Assembly: GCF_009389715.1 (NCBI RefSeq)
Contig: NC_052404.1
Coordinates: 9,804,480 to 9,868,479, forward strand
Length of the DNA: 64,000 nt
Reading direction: 5' to 3'
Source: Phoenix dactylifera
Taxonomy: Eukaryota; Streptophyta; Magnoliopsida; Arecales; Arecaceae
Below are positions 26,501-38,393 of this stretch, piece after piece. Position 1 is the stretch's first letter; each line of letters begins with the position of its first letter. The notes under the pieces were generated by a model, which was given only the letters and a program-made list of their open reading frames with translations, searched no databases and was not told the DNA's origin. The translations under genes were made by a program, and so were the position numbers.

Positions 26501-27420
26501 ATGATTTTTCCTCTAATTCAGAATAACTGTTATCTTCTTTTCTTTTCTTTTCCTGGCTTTTCAGTGGATCTCTAGTCATGACGAACAGATTCAACAGAAA
26601 ACCGGACTCAGTTGACATATAGAAAGTTCCTTCCATAATAGCCTACCAAGCACTCTCCGAACAGCAACATATCAGCAAGCGAATTAACATGATGAGTAGA
26701 AGAACAAAGAAAAAAGAACATAACAAAACAAAATCATTCGATCTTCTCGCAGAAGGTCTGAATCACTCTCACGAAAACAGTAGTGCATTAACATAGCCCA
26801 GTTATCATAATCCGACTCTGTTTGGCCCCACATGAAACCCATAATTTACAATACTCCTTGCCCCTATCAAATCAAACCCGAGAACGTACAATCGCATACC
26901 ATTTAACAAAGATGAAAAAAAGCTACTAAAGGTACTCATATAACATGAACCCTCTAAAGCACGCGTTAATAAGTGACTGTCTGCCGATCTTTAGCATCAA
27001 CTGCTTTAAAAATAAAACTGGAAAACCTTAAAAATAAATTCCCTAACCAGCTCAAACCGCATCAAAATTTCTCATAATCAAAGCTACAAAAAACCCTAGC
27101 AGAAGATGAATCCGCACTGACGTAAATATATCACAACTAAGAAAACCCATCATAAAAGCAACTAAAGCCCGAAAAAAAGAGGAAACTTCATCTATTTGAT
27201 CGAAGAGATTGGAGAGAAAAGATAAGATTCCAGCGTTTTGCTTAGAAAGAAAATCTGAAAGAGAAGCAATCAAAGACGAGACTCACCTCAGAGCAGGTGG
27301 GAACGAAGGCGATCGTCGCGAGAGAAGAATAGGGGTTTTGGATTTTTTTTTCCTCCCTTTCTTTTTCTCCTACTTATTAGAGTTATTATCGGTAGGAGCA
27401 GTGTATATCAGTCTTTCGAA
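11573..27420 (-). CDS. Large nuclear-type protein, plant At2g19390/At4g29790/At5g22450 family
   Basis: My exon model, read leftward: non-coding exon ending 27287; coding 26151-25748, 25366-25114, 24684-24383, 21375-21196, 20992-20246, 20144-20050, 19913-19854, 19774-19689, 19603-19538, 19130-18570, 17156-17082, 13980-13910, 13794-13737, 12807-12543, 12306-11573. All splice sites are GT-AG and phases agree, giving 1318 residues. The protein is hydrophilic and Ser/Arg/Lys-rich. Conserved pieces include RARDRAKACSEAALKIDKY, the basic RRIRTSM, GRPPARKLSERNG (AT-hook-like), CSSPFWKQMEPIIGLLSSED, KKKNRLLKLEKAVMEARESQ (coiled), FVKRTLARCKKFED and the acidic end IPMDDLSDVNMI. I recall the Arabidopsis relatives being described as plant-specific SAGA histone acetyltransferase subunits (SCS1/SCS2), but could not verify this here. 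No enzyme motif is seen. Family membership is firm; function is recalled. Confidence 0.85.
17555..17925. repeat. Diverged tandem duplication in an intron
   Basis: Two head-to-tail copies of about 190 bp. Copy 1 starts near GAGGTCTGACATTGATGATC (17569) and copy 2 near GAGGTCTGACGCTAACACTC (17740). They share GCCATC(A/G)GATGT, CCTA(G/A)(T/C)CTAT(T/A)CATC and TTCATGTTATTT in the same order. Estimated identity by eye is 70-75 percent. It lies between exons 18570 and 17156 and looks like old repeat sequence, not exon duplication. Confidence 0.6.
21376..24382. other. 3-kb intron with composite inserted sequence
   Basis: The largest intron of the 16-exon gene. Blocks at about 22430-22570 and 24050-24230 are GC-richer and share CCC(A/G)TCCTGT-type words, like degenerate dispersed repeats. 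Between them, about 23690-23960 looks like a gene 5' end: pyrimidine-rich leader, then an ATG at 23779 with an open plus-strand frame (MDHFASSSLYPFDTHGGCW) of about 45 codons. This may be a captured gene fragment. No terminal repeats were confirmed. Confidence 0.4.
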
Positions 27421-27718
27421 TGGAAGGATCGGAAACGAAGAAGAGCGAGGTGTAATTTCGGAATAGAAAGGAAGAAAGAATAACACACATAAAAAGAACC
27501 ACAAATTTTGGGTATTTCACGGTAAGGCCCTCCTTCGACAGCCGATCCGAGGTATTTTGGGTAATAAAAAGACGTAAGGGAGATTAGTGTAATAAATCGT
27601 AGTATTGTTCTTGATTTAATGAAAATAATGATTAAGGGGTGATATGTCCGCCCCTAGGGACTTCGGGAGTGCTTTTGGCGGTCAAATGAGAGACACCTTT
27701 TGAGGGTGGTAGGTGCAC

Positions 27719-27985
27719 AAATTATACCCTACACCAAATGCATCATATCAGCAATGAGCCACATAGACAATCTAAAATAAGAGGACGGCACAAATTATAC
27801 TCTGCATCAGGTGCATCATCTCAGCAGTGAACCACACAAACAATCTGAGATGATAATGCAACAATTTTAGACCATTGGACTAATCTACTGAACTTGGTTC
27901 ATCTAATAATTTCTCCAAAATGAGATGCAGCTCGCAGAAACAAAAGATTTGACTAGCGTGATGTACCTGATGTAGGGTATAATTT
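27719..27985. mobile_element. MITE-like element with imperfect terminal inverted repeats
   Basis: The left end AAATTATACCCTACACCA and the reverse complement of the right end (AAATTATACCCTACATCAGG) match over about 16 bases, so this 267-bp unit has terminal inverted repeats. Inside, a 70-bp segment starting CACAAATTATAC is repeated in tandem (about 27716 and 27789). No clear target duplication was found. Ends suggest a Mutator-like or similar non-autonomous DNA element. It sits just upstream of the 16-exon gene's 5' end. Confidence 0.55.
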
Positions 27986-28521
27986 CTCATGAAAGATGTA
28001 GCTTTTCAACTGAGGTCAATGGTGAAGCTATAAATGTTCATATATGGAAATATCAAGACTTTCATAAAAAAGTCAAACAACACTTATTTTGGATCCTTGA
28101 TTTTACATTCTGCTTTGAGAACTTCATTTAATCATGATTTGAAATCAGAGAATCATCTTCCTTGCAAGAAGTCTGCAATTGTTCAAAACTCATGAAATTA
28201 GGATCAAATATATATGATTGGATATCATAGAATTACTATGGCTATGCTATTGCTGATGTGGTTCATTAAACGACCTTGGCTGAACAAACTCTTATCAAAG
28301 CATAAGCATGCTATTGCATCAACCAAAGTTAAACAAGCCGAGAGAGACAAGAGAGAGTGCTAAAGATAAACAAGTTAAAGGAATCAGTTTATTCATTTTC
28401 ATGCTGGTTCGTCGTCATCGCTGCTAGCACCACCTTTGACCTCCACCTCTAATATTTTTGACCACTAACATTTTTACCTAATACAGAACTAATGGCACCA
28501 TTGACTGCATTGCCAAACTAA

Positions 28522-29400
28522 GACCCCATTTGGCATTATTGTAGATAGTAAAATTTTTATCTATAAAGCTTTTAGTAATAGAGATATTGTTAATAAAGCT
28601 TTAGTAAAACGTTGTTTACTATTTGCTAGCTACATTTGTGAAGTACAATGAAACTCTAACATTTATTTGGTAATCAAATTAAAAAAGCACGTTTAATATC
28701 AAAAATGATAGTAAAGAAAATCATATAATATTTCAATTACTTGGTTGTTCATACTATCAAAAACTCAATTTATAATATTATTATATTATTATATTATCAT
28801 ATAATATAATATAATATAATCATTATACTATTAAAACTATTATTATAAATATTATTAATTTATAAATTATTTTTATATTACAATCTAAATACTTTAATAA
28901 ATAATAAATTTTTTTATCAGTAATTATCAAGCAACAAAAAATATCATCATAGCAAATTAGGTAGTTCTTGATTCTTATAATCACATAAATGTTTGACTTT
29001 GTTCGCTCAAATATAAAGTGGCAATACAATTGCTCACATATCCACAGCCATAATAGCAATATATATGTGCACAAATATTTTGTAATATTCATGTTGCAAA
29101 CATTGAAAAAACATAAATAATCATCACAATAAAAAAATATTTTAAATTATTATTATTTTTTTTTGCCGAGACTTGAACCTAAATCTCTCTGGCAAGCTTT
29201 TCTTTTAAAAAAAATTTCAATGTCTTAAACAGAACTTGTGCCTAAACACTCCCAATTGAAGCTTTTTCCTATCTTCAGTTTTTAGAGGAATTAGAAAGCT
29301 GTTTCAAACTTTTTATCACATACCACAAAATCATTCAAAAGTGCTTTTAGCCCACTAAGAAGCACTATTTGCCCCTTCAAAAGCAATACCAAATTGGGCC
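28522..29400. mobile_element. PIF/Harbinger-like non-autonomous DNA element
   Basis: The left end GACCCCATTTGGCATTATTG and the reverse complement of the right end (GGCCCAATTTGGTATTGCTT) form imperfect terminal inverted repeats. Both sides are flanked by TAA (28519-28521 and 29401-29403), the 3-bp target duplication typical of PIF/Harbinger and Tourist elements. The interior (28700-29160) is very AT-rich and has no transposase frame. At 879 bp it is long for a MITE and may contain a nested insertion. Confidence 0.65.
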
Positions 29401-29403
29401 TAA

Positions 29404-30260
29404 TGCTTATGACTAGACAAAATATCATCAAGCTCCATAAGCAGTATGGAGATCCCGAATAAACAGTACTACCAGTATTCTAAAGCAAAACAACGATATC
29501 AAAGGCGTAAAAAATAAATTGAAATACCATAGGTGGAATCGAAAAAAAGTTTTGGAAAGAAAAACTAAAAACATTACACATTATCATTATATATAGCATG
29601 GCAGATACAAGAGCATGTAATTACCAACTAAAATCTGGCATCTATAATGGATGTCTAAGAAAAAAAGGAAGGGGATATAGAAGAAAGGCTGAAATTTCAG
29701 ATAAATATTGGATGGGTATATAACCAACTTGGATGATGGAATTCTAAGCATGAGCAAAAAATTTTGATCAAAAGCGACTCAAATAAAATCATCATTTTAT
29801 TTCCAATCCAATGTGGAAAGTTTGAAGTGTTCCAACAATTGCACTACATTCCCATTGAAGCCCTATTCAGATATCAAAATGGAGAATCAAAAGACATGCA
29901 GCCCAATACGCAAAAACTGGACAAACTTACAGATGACCATCACAAAACCAAACAAACATTAAAACAAATATATCCAAGATGCCAACCATTCCCTCACTCA
30001 CCAGACCTGACCTTTAAAAAGAGCATTTTTACCAAAAAAAAAAAAAAAGAGCATTGAAAGTTTGAGCAACTAATTACATGACAAGATTTCAGACAACTGA
30101 CTCTGAAGACAGACTGACTCGGCCATTCTATCTGATCACATTTTGTCCCACTTTCCAGTCTCTGATATAACTAAGAAGTTTGTGAAGATAGACCACAAAC
30201 CCTAAAGAGAAGGTGAGGAAAATATATAATGTGCTCTTCAAAAGCATAACACCATCAGGC
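29404..30260. other. Intergenic and 3' flank of RANBP1
   Basis: No coding region recognised. The right part, about 30060-30260, is probably 3' untranslated sequence of the RanBP1 gene. Confidence 0.4.
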
Positions 30261-33200
30261 CTAAGCTGCAGAAGATGGTTCTTCAGCTTTTGTTTCTGTC
30301 TTTGGTTTCTCTTCTTCCTTCTTTTCATCAGCAGCAATAGGCACCTCTTTTTTTGCATTTTCCTCGGTTTTGCTTTCACCGACAGTCAACTTTTCCATAA
30401 GACCTGCAGCAGCTGAGGCATCCTTACTCTCTTTCTCTTCATTTTTGCCGAGTGATTCAGCAATCTCTTCAACCTTTTCCATGAATTTCTTGCAGTCTTA
30501 CAAAAAAAAAATTACAGACTATATCATTGATGGAATATACAAGTTTCAAGAAAATGATACAACACTACATATAAAGGAATGCAACTAATGGAATTGCAAG
30601 AATTTACGTAGTCAACCAGCACAAAATCAAGAAAAACAGAAAGCAAAACACAACAGGTTGGGCAAAATCATAAACTCATGCACTACAAAAGCAGGGCAGC
30701 TGCAACTAATGTTGCAAAGCTGGTTGACTTATGTGGATCCAATAAGCTAAAGTTTAGGATTCAGCCTCAAAGCTGACCTGTTTTCCTTATCAGGGCAAAA
30801 CAACTCTACATCTCTCAGTTTACCTTCAACATGTTTAAAAGTCATGCTTAAGTAGAATTAGAATCCTTGAGGACAGAATCACAAATGATCTTCCAAAGTG
30901 CCGTTACACATGGCTGCACAATGTAAATATCAAGGGTTGGCTTTCCGAATAATTCTCCGAGTCATCCAGTGATGCCATCAAGTCATTCATCAAAGCTGTC
31001 ATCATGCACTCCTAGATTTATCTCCTCTCTGATCATCAAGGGAAAATCCAAACCCCTCTCCTTTAGAAATCATAATTCAGTCCCCCTTTGTAAATACATA
31101 ACCATAGCAAACTCAAATTCCGGCTATCTATACATCATTTCTGCAACCTGGAAGTCCTACTGTATGATTTTATCTGTTCAATTTACTCATGCATCCACCT
31201 AAATTATCGTGAAAACACAATGTCCTTGGAATGTCAGTACTGATTTTCTCTTGTAAAATATTCACTTAGACACAGCATGTAGTGATTGCAATTATTTGTT
31301 GCAAATGCAATATTACTGTATACATGCTGCAAATCCAATCTCAAAGGTTCTGGCTGAGAATCTTCACCATGGGCATCAGATTATGAAGAAGAAACACCAA
31401 AACTGAATAGAAAGTAATCCTTCATAAAAGTATTTGTTCCTTTCATTCTTCCTATCCTTCCCTTGTATTTTCTTCCTTAAAGCTTCTAACACATTTCACA
31501 GTTCTTCAACAATTAGGTTGAACAGGTCCAACAGAGGAATGAATCATTATACTACAAGTGCAACTTCCATGTCATAGGTGAGCAAATGAAACCCATTTTT
31601 AAATCAAAGTTTTTATTAGAAAAAATGAAATGCTTACCCACAATACCTTCTGGAAGACAAAAATATAAGGAAAAGGAACCTTTTGTATATTATAGTAACA
31701 TATAAACGTTGATTTAATGAAAAAGTCTTATGATGCAAATTATGAAGAATTTTCCAATTTAAGATGAAGTAGATAGCTTTGAAAGTTCCACAAAGCATAA
31801 TTAAGAAGATTTACCGATATATATCTCTACCTCTAACCACATACTTTTCCTAATTACATCTTGCCTAAAGAAAACAGATCATTGAACAACATTCTGAAAT
31901 AGCTCATGATCCATCTAGTTCCTGATTCTGGACTAGCATGAATTTCTCATAATACCCATAAGGACCAGGTTTGTTGGCTATGATCATGGCAGCAGTAACA
32001 CCTTCTAAAAAGGAACCCATGAAATGGAAGACTGATTTGAGTATTAAGAGCTAATAAAGATTAAAGTTAAAAGATTTTCATAAAAAAACCTTAAGGCATT
32101 TCTTATTAGCAACCCGGCTTCTAACAGATAATGCATAAACTGACTTGAACCCACTTTCCTAAGAGAACAAATAACATAATCCTTCTACTTAATAGTAAAA
32201 TAAAAATACTAATTTCACAATGAAAATGCAAAACCTTGTGCACTCACCTATATATTAGTTCATTCAAGCACGCCATTTCATCAGGAGATTCTTGGGTGTG
32301 AATCATAAAGTCAATACTAGTGATACAAGACAATGCTACTACTTGAATAGAAACTCCCCAAAAGACTCATAAGCCTTTGTATTACTAGCTCCTTTACAGA
32401 TATGTATCTTATATCACCAGTTTAACTCGTATGGCTTCTCCAATTGTATGAACGATACATGCCTATAAAACATAGTTGTCATCGTAGTTGCGAGGCATCT
32501 AAACAATCATTTTAACAACCCATACATAAAAGTTCAATGAACAAGACAAGAGATGACTGTGTCCAGTTCAGTTTGCAAAAACATTGCAGCATATAATTGC
32601 ATAGAATTTAACGTAAATAGTTCCTCATACAAATTTCAGTGACCCATAATTTTAGCAGAAGATGAGTTTCCAGCAAGTATAAGTTCATAGCTCACAGCAA
32701 ACCACTGTGTTTCTTTGAGCAATTATTTTGATTGCAAACAGCAACAAGACAGCTTAAATTGAGAAAGTATAATGATGTTACACCATTTGAAACCATATTC
32801 AAATAACCACATCATCTCTTTAATGGATTCAAAGAAGATGGACCGATGCTTGCTTCTTACGTTTATACAAGTGATAGAAACTACTAAAAGACAAATGTTG
32901 CCACCTCTTTATCACATCTTCCAACAAACTGACCATATACAAACAGTGCATCCAAATACTTGGTTGTAATGCTCAACAAATACAGTAATAGGCCTCATAT
33001 AGCACGAAAAACTGAGAATTGACAAAACTTTAAGTAGCTTCCTAATTGCACAAGAGACAAAGCAGAATAGCAGCTGTCCCCCAGATGGAGGCTAAACTGC
33101 ATTTATTTGCTCGCAGAAAAGTAATGCCAGTAGGTATGAGGAAATGGTGAAGTGTGGCATAAGTTCAACACCTATTGAACTGACTAAATCCATTATGAGA

Positions 33201-36022
33201 TTGGTGTTCTAATGAACACAATATGCCAAGATGGATAAATACATAACATCCTAGGTACTGGCCGCTCATAATATGGATTTAAGATTTTAATGCAATTTGG
33301 ATCACATAAACAAATTCTAATTTTTGCCCAAAACACACGATGTGGCCCATATTTATTTAGCTGGTCCTGTGTAAACTTAATCCCCTCCTCTTGGATGATT
33401 TGCTTCCTACTCACTAAATTTTCAAAATAAAAAAAAAATTAACAACAAAGAAAGTAAAAGAATCAATAAGAAAACCACTCTACTGGTGTGGTTGATGACA
33501 ATAATGGCAAGAGTTAAAGTATAGCAAGAACCTGTTCCATTTATTGATGTCTAAGTAGGTATCATAAACAACAAATTAATCAGAAAGAGAATGACATCTA
33601 AAATTGCATGAAATTGTGTGGCGAAGAAGGATAGTTATATTCAATTTTCCAAGATAAAATGTGATATATATACACAATATTATGCCTCAGAAACTGGAGA
33701 CAAACATAGATAGCAATATAGTACTGGTTGGATCATGATTAGACTTAGCGAAATGGTGATCAATTGCACATGAATATTAAATAGTCTTAGAATGAAACAT
33801 AAAACACCAGATAAGCACCTAGGAAAGAAATCACAGGATGTTTGCATGGTCACACACTTGAAGTTCATTCATAGCAAACATGACGAGTTATCACACAAGT
33901 CTAACATATATCCAATGTGGAGACACAATAAGAAGTAAATACACATAAACTCCCAGAGATACCATGGAGATGAACCACAAACCAACAGATCTTGGACACA
34001 GCAAAGTAACTAGTTAAATAATTCTGGATCCATTGCGCAAAAACAATGAAGAAAACTAAAGAATTTTAATAACAGAGTTATAGCAAAGCAAAGGGATATG
34101 CCAGCGAGAATCCGTACAAATAGCATGGGAAATGTCACATAAATCAGAATGCTGGGCAATGAAAGGTGTCAAAAAGCAATGGAAGTTGCAAACATGTGAA
34201 AGTTAAGGTGGGTTGACTGATAAAATTATACATGAATATACTGCAGGAAGCTTAAAAATTGCACCAGGAGAAGATTAAGAAATAAAGAAATTGATACTTA
34301 TCGTTATACATGGAAAAACTATATGATTAACAAAACAGAGAGAGAGAGAGCGAGAGACAGCTCTAAGCATGATGAAGAGTTTAATTATTTCAAAGGGGTA
34401 ATAAATGAATAGAAGCAAGAACCCAACATGGAAGCCATGTAAAGGATTTGTCAAGCCAACAATACAAATGAAACAAAGACAAGGATTGAAAAAACCAACA
34501 TATGTTGTAAGGTTTTTGGTTATAATTCTGACTATGAATCTAAATAGGCAGAGGCTATCAACTGAATATGTATACTTACTAAAATTGCCAGTAATAACCA
34601 TTTTCCTTCCATCTTACTAAAAGCAGTAGCTATTAAATATGTCAAGGCATAACTCATATAAAAAAATAAAGAGAAATTCCTACTAAAATTATATTTCAAG
34701 ATAAATAGTATCCTCCACGATAAGACTAAATAAACAAAAAGATTTTTTTCATTAGCTCATCATATTGAGAATACAGCTGGCATAACATATTCAAGCAATG
34801 CCTTGAAATAAAAGATATCAATTACCAATGGCATCACGATTTTATTTGGACAGTATCACAGAAATGGTTTACAATTATTACAAAGATTCCAAATATGCTG
34901 CAATCTTCTAGAGATTAACCGCATAGATTAGTTTTACATACTAGTTCAGGACGTCGACATTATTACCATAATTTACAAGCACCCACCTGTATCTTTTCTA
35001 TAATGCTCGCATAACAAATTTCAAATGCGTCCAAGTAGCCCTAGACACCTATTGTCCGCTCAAACTTTTCTTATGCAAATACACTTTGGATGTGGGGGGG
35101 GGGGGGGGGGGGAATATTTATGTGCTCCTGAAAACATAGGAATAATATTCTGAACACTGGGGAAAAAAGAAACCAGTCCATCCCGATATTATCACATGCA
35201 TCAGGCACTTAAATAGATAGCAAACTTGAGATAGATACTACTAAACAAACTCTACAATCACCTCCCTGCTATCGGGAATAGAAGGCAGAACTAAGACTAC
35301 ACAGTCTTCAACATAGAAGCACCCAATTAGAAGAAGTTCCTATTTTACAACTGTGAGGAAAGTAAACATAGAAATCAAAGGACACTCACTTTCTACAGAT
35401 CCAAAGCGAATAGCAAACATCTCCTCCTTCAGTTCGCCATCGGAAAAATCCGTGGCATGCCACACGCAGGATTTATCATTCCCAGCATGCTCCTGCATCT
35501 TAGTCGTTGGAAGAACTGCCGACCAGAAATCAAGCAAAAAAACAAGGGACAATTCCATACATCAGAGATAAAAATTAAATCATTAATCAAAGGAATAAGA
35601 CAGGAACAAGACAAAGACCTAGATGATTGGCACAGATTTTGAGAGTCTTGGCCTGCCTCATGACCAGCCGGACCTTTCCCGTCTCGTTGTGCTTCAGAAG
35701 CTTCACGCTCCCATGGCCCCGCTCCTTCCACTGGTTCCCCTCTTTGTCGAATCGGTAGAGCTTCGCCTTCCTGAAATCAAGAACCGATCATCTTTGGAAG
35801 GTGAAACCCTAGGATCTCACGTGAAAAAAACTAGGACGTGAGGGGAGGAGAGGTGATCGGGGCTTACAGGTCGAGAAGGGAGTCTTCGTCCTCCTCGCCG
35901 GTGGTGACGGCGACCTCCTCGAGCCGGACGATGGGGGCGACCTGGGCGCCGGTGTCCTCGTCGTCGCCGCCGGCGGCCTCAGTCTCCCCTTCGTCTCTGC
36001 GCTCGGGATCCGTGCTGGCCAT
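30261..36022 (-). CDS. RANBP1: Ran-binding protein 1 (RanBP1)
   Basis: Cytosolic RanGTP-binding cofactor that works with RanGAP to release Ran from karyopherins after nuclear export. Four exons read leftward: 36022-35868, 35770-35619, 35515-35390 and 30496-30261. Splice sites are GT-AG and phases agree, giving 222 residues, the usual plant RanBP1 size. The acidic N-terminus (about 1-45) is followed by one RanBD1 domain (about 46-150), showing [45 protein letters not shown] and [13 protein letters not shown], then RFGSVE. The last exon carries [16 protein letters not shown] and a Lys/Glu-rich tail ending EEPSSAA. ATG 36022 is chosen because it begins the acidic N-terminus and lies in a GC-rich first exon. 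Intron 3 is 4.9 kb. Expressed-gene status is very likely, as no frame is broken. Confidence 0.95.
30497..35389 (-). other. RANBP1 intron 3 (4.9 kb)
   Basis: AT-rich intron that splits the RanBD1 domain from the C-terminal tail. It contains a poly-G run (35095-35112) and a GA-rich patch near 34337-34358. I see no gene, LTR pair or intact element in it. Confidence 0.7.
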
Positions 36023-36121
36023 GGCGGCGAGCAGTGGAGATCGAAAGAGAAAACGAAATACGCTGCAGCGGGAGACGCGAGCAGCGATGGGCAGGCAAGC
36101 GTGACGTGAGAGTGAGGGGAT

Positions 36122-36136
36122 GGTGCTAGGGTTTTA
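36122..36136 (-). promoter_or_regulatory. Telo-box-like motif upstream of RANBP1
   Basis: On the minus strand the sequence reads AAAACCCTAGC, about 100 bases upstream of the start codon. The telo box (AAACCCTA) is known in plant genes for translation and cell growth. Function here is inferred. Confidence 0.4.
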
Positions 36137-38393
36137 TTTTATCATACAGAAGTTAGATGGCTAGAGTTGGAATGGCGGGAGAAATTTATGATTAACCCCT
36201 TGTCTTGTTCAATATTATGTGGCCGTCCCTGACATTTCTAAGATTCCCGAAAATAAGATGGAAATAAATATCGTTCGACAGAGTGGATGGGGTCTGGTCT
36301 ATCTGAGGCACGTGTACCTGTAAAATTTGTGAAACATACACGTGGCACGAAATAAAGAATTACATATACAATATGTTTAAGGGATGCTCCCCGTAAAATT
36401 TTTGATATTGTGTTGTGAGGAAAACTAATGGGCTGACGGGGTACATAACGCATATGGAAATTGTATGATTAAAATATTTATTTTAAAGAAAACTGATATA
36501 AGAGAGTAGATAAATAATTATATTTTCCTTGCTTAAAAATGATAATACGTGCTTATACAGTAGATTCATACTCTGGAGAATACATGGATAACTGAATTGA
36601 ATATTAATCTGAAAAAGAAAAAAAAACAAAGGATCAAAGTTAAATGAATATTAAGCAGGAGGCAAGCAATGAAAAACACACAGTTATGTTTAACTCTTTT
36701 TAACTGTAAGGGTTGCACATCATCAAACAAACATGGAGACAAATTTTGGGAAGTCACTAGAAATCACCCATTATAAGTTCATTATATGGAAGAGATTTTT
36801 GGTGCTTGGGCACTCATGCAGCCTCTGTAATAAACTGGAATGAAAAATAATTCTTTAGAAGGGAAAGCGGGCTTGGGGTACGTGCTAGGAATATATATGC
36901 GGTTTTTTCCTCCGGAACAGAGTGCTTTGATGTCACGCAAAGATGCTTACCACTAGATACCAGGGGCTGCTAGAATTTACTGCTTATGTCCTATCCATCA
37001 ACTGTTATTTAACAGAAGACAGTTATATATACATAGTGAAGATCATCATATTTCTCTTGCATGACTTCTTTATAGTCAGAAAATTCAACTATAGCTCCAA
37101 ATACAATCTTAATGAAAGAAACATCTATCCTAAACAAGAATTGCTATGCAAGACCCCGGGCCCAGGATTGTCTGACTGCACGGGTCAGTGTGCCCCCATG
37201 CTATGTCGTGCTGGATCTGTACCGATACAATAGAGGAGGTAAAAAATAAAACTGAAAAAAACCGAAAAAAAGAAAAATCAAAAAAAAAAAGAAAAAAGAG
37301 GAGAGCAAAAAGAAAAGAGAAGGTTGGCGGAGGACCTCCTATAGGATTCTTTTTTCAAACGAAATAGAGAAACAGAGATAGAACACTTCCTTTGCCCCTC
37401 CGTGTGGCTCTCCCACCCTCCGCCGATCGGCTGTCATCCTCTGTGTATCTCTTGTCCTTTCTCTTCTTCTTTCCCCTACTCTCTCTCCTCTCTAACCATC
37501 TCAATCTACTATTAGTATGACACGGTATACTCCAAATCGCACGGTTCGAGATGGCGGTGTGGCCGATGCGGTGATGTGCAAGGAAGGAGAAGGGGAAAGG
37601 TTAAGAAATTGTCCAAGTAATGGATGAGAGGCAATTAAGGCAGAATAAAGTTCAAAAGGGCAACTTTATATTAATTGAAGAAAATGTAAATATAGCAACC
37701 CAAAGTTATAACATATTGACAACACACTGCATATAATCCATACTGATTTTTCACAAAATAACACTGCCATGTTAAGGGCGAGAAACAAGAGAGCAGCGGG
37801 GGATTAAGAAGGGAGGCTTGCAGGACCCCGCAGTGCAGCCTGCCCTGGTCACCAGCTAAACCAGGCTGGTTAGGGCTCGCATGGCGATAGGAACCCCTCT
37901 GGTGGATTTTACAAGCAGCACTCTGTTCAATCTATTAATTTCACTCATCTCATACTTTTGCATTTGCTTCCTGGGCAAATGCACTCCACAAAGAAGGCTA
38001 TAAGCATTACTGAAATAACCTACAAACAGCAAAATGAGCGTCAAAATGAAATAGCTTTGCCTCCACAACCTCTTTTGCTCATCATACAACAGGAATTCAG
38101 CCAGAGATATCCAGGAAACATCCCACACAAAATAGAGAATTAGCACCTCTTTTTTTTTGTTTTTAAACTAACACATCCCACAAGAATTCGTTCAGCATAT
38201 TATAAAGAATTTATTGTGCCACCATGCCATAGTCCTGCAGACGCTTTGCTGACCTCCTCAATGCAGCAATCTTTTCTCATGTTTAGAACACCCTGAATTT
38301 TTGCATCCAAATGTGATGAAAATCTTGAGATGACAGGGAAGGCACCTAGAAAATTCTAATAGCAAATGAAGAAAACACCAAAACTGTAATTTC
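36137..38393. other. Intergenic between RANBP1 and EBP1
   Basis: Contains the RANBP1 promoter side (left) and the EBP1 3' flank (right). About 37140-37620 is GC-richer and includes a C/T-rich tract (37385-37500). It has the look of repeat-derived or promoter-like sequence, but I could not assign a family. Confidence 0.4.

Noticed and set aside
29155-29200. Minus-strand tRNA or SINE based on GGTTCAAGTC
   Set aside because: Only a B-box-like word is present; no A box at suitable spacing and no fold.
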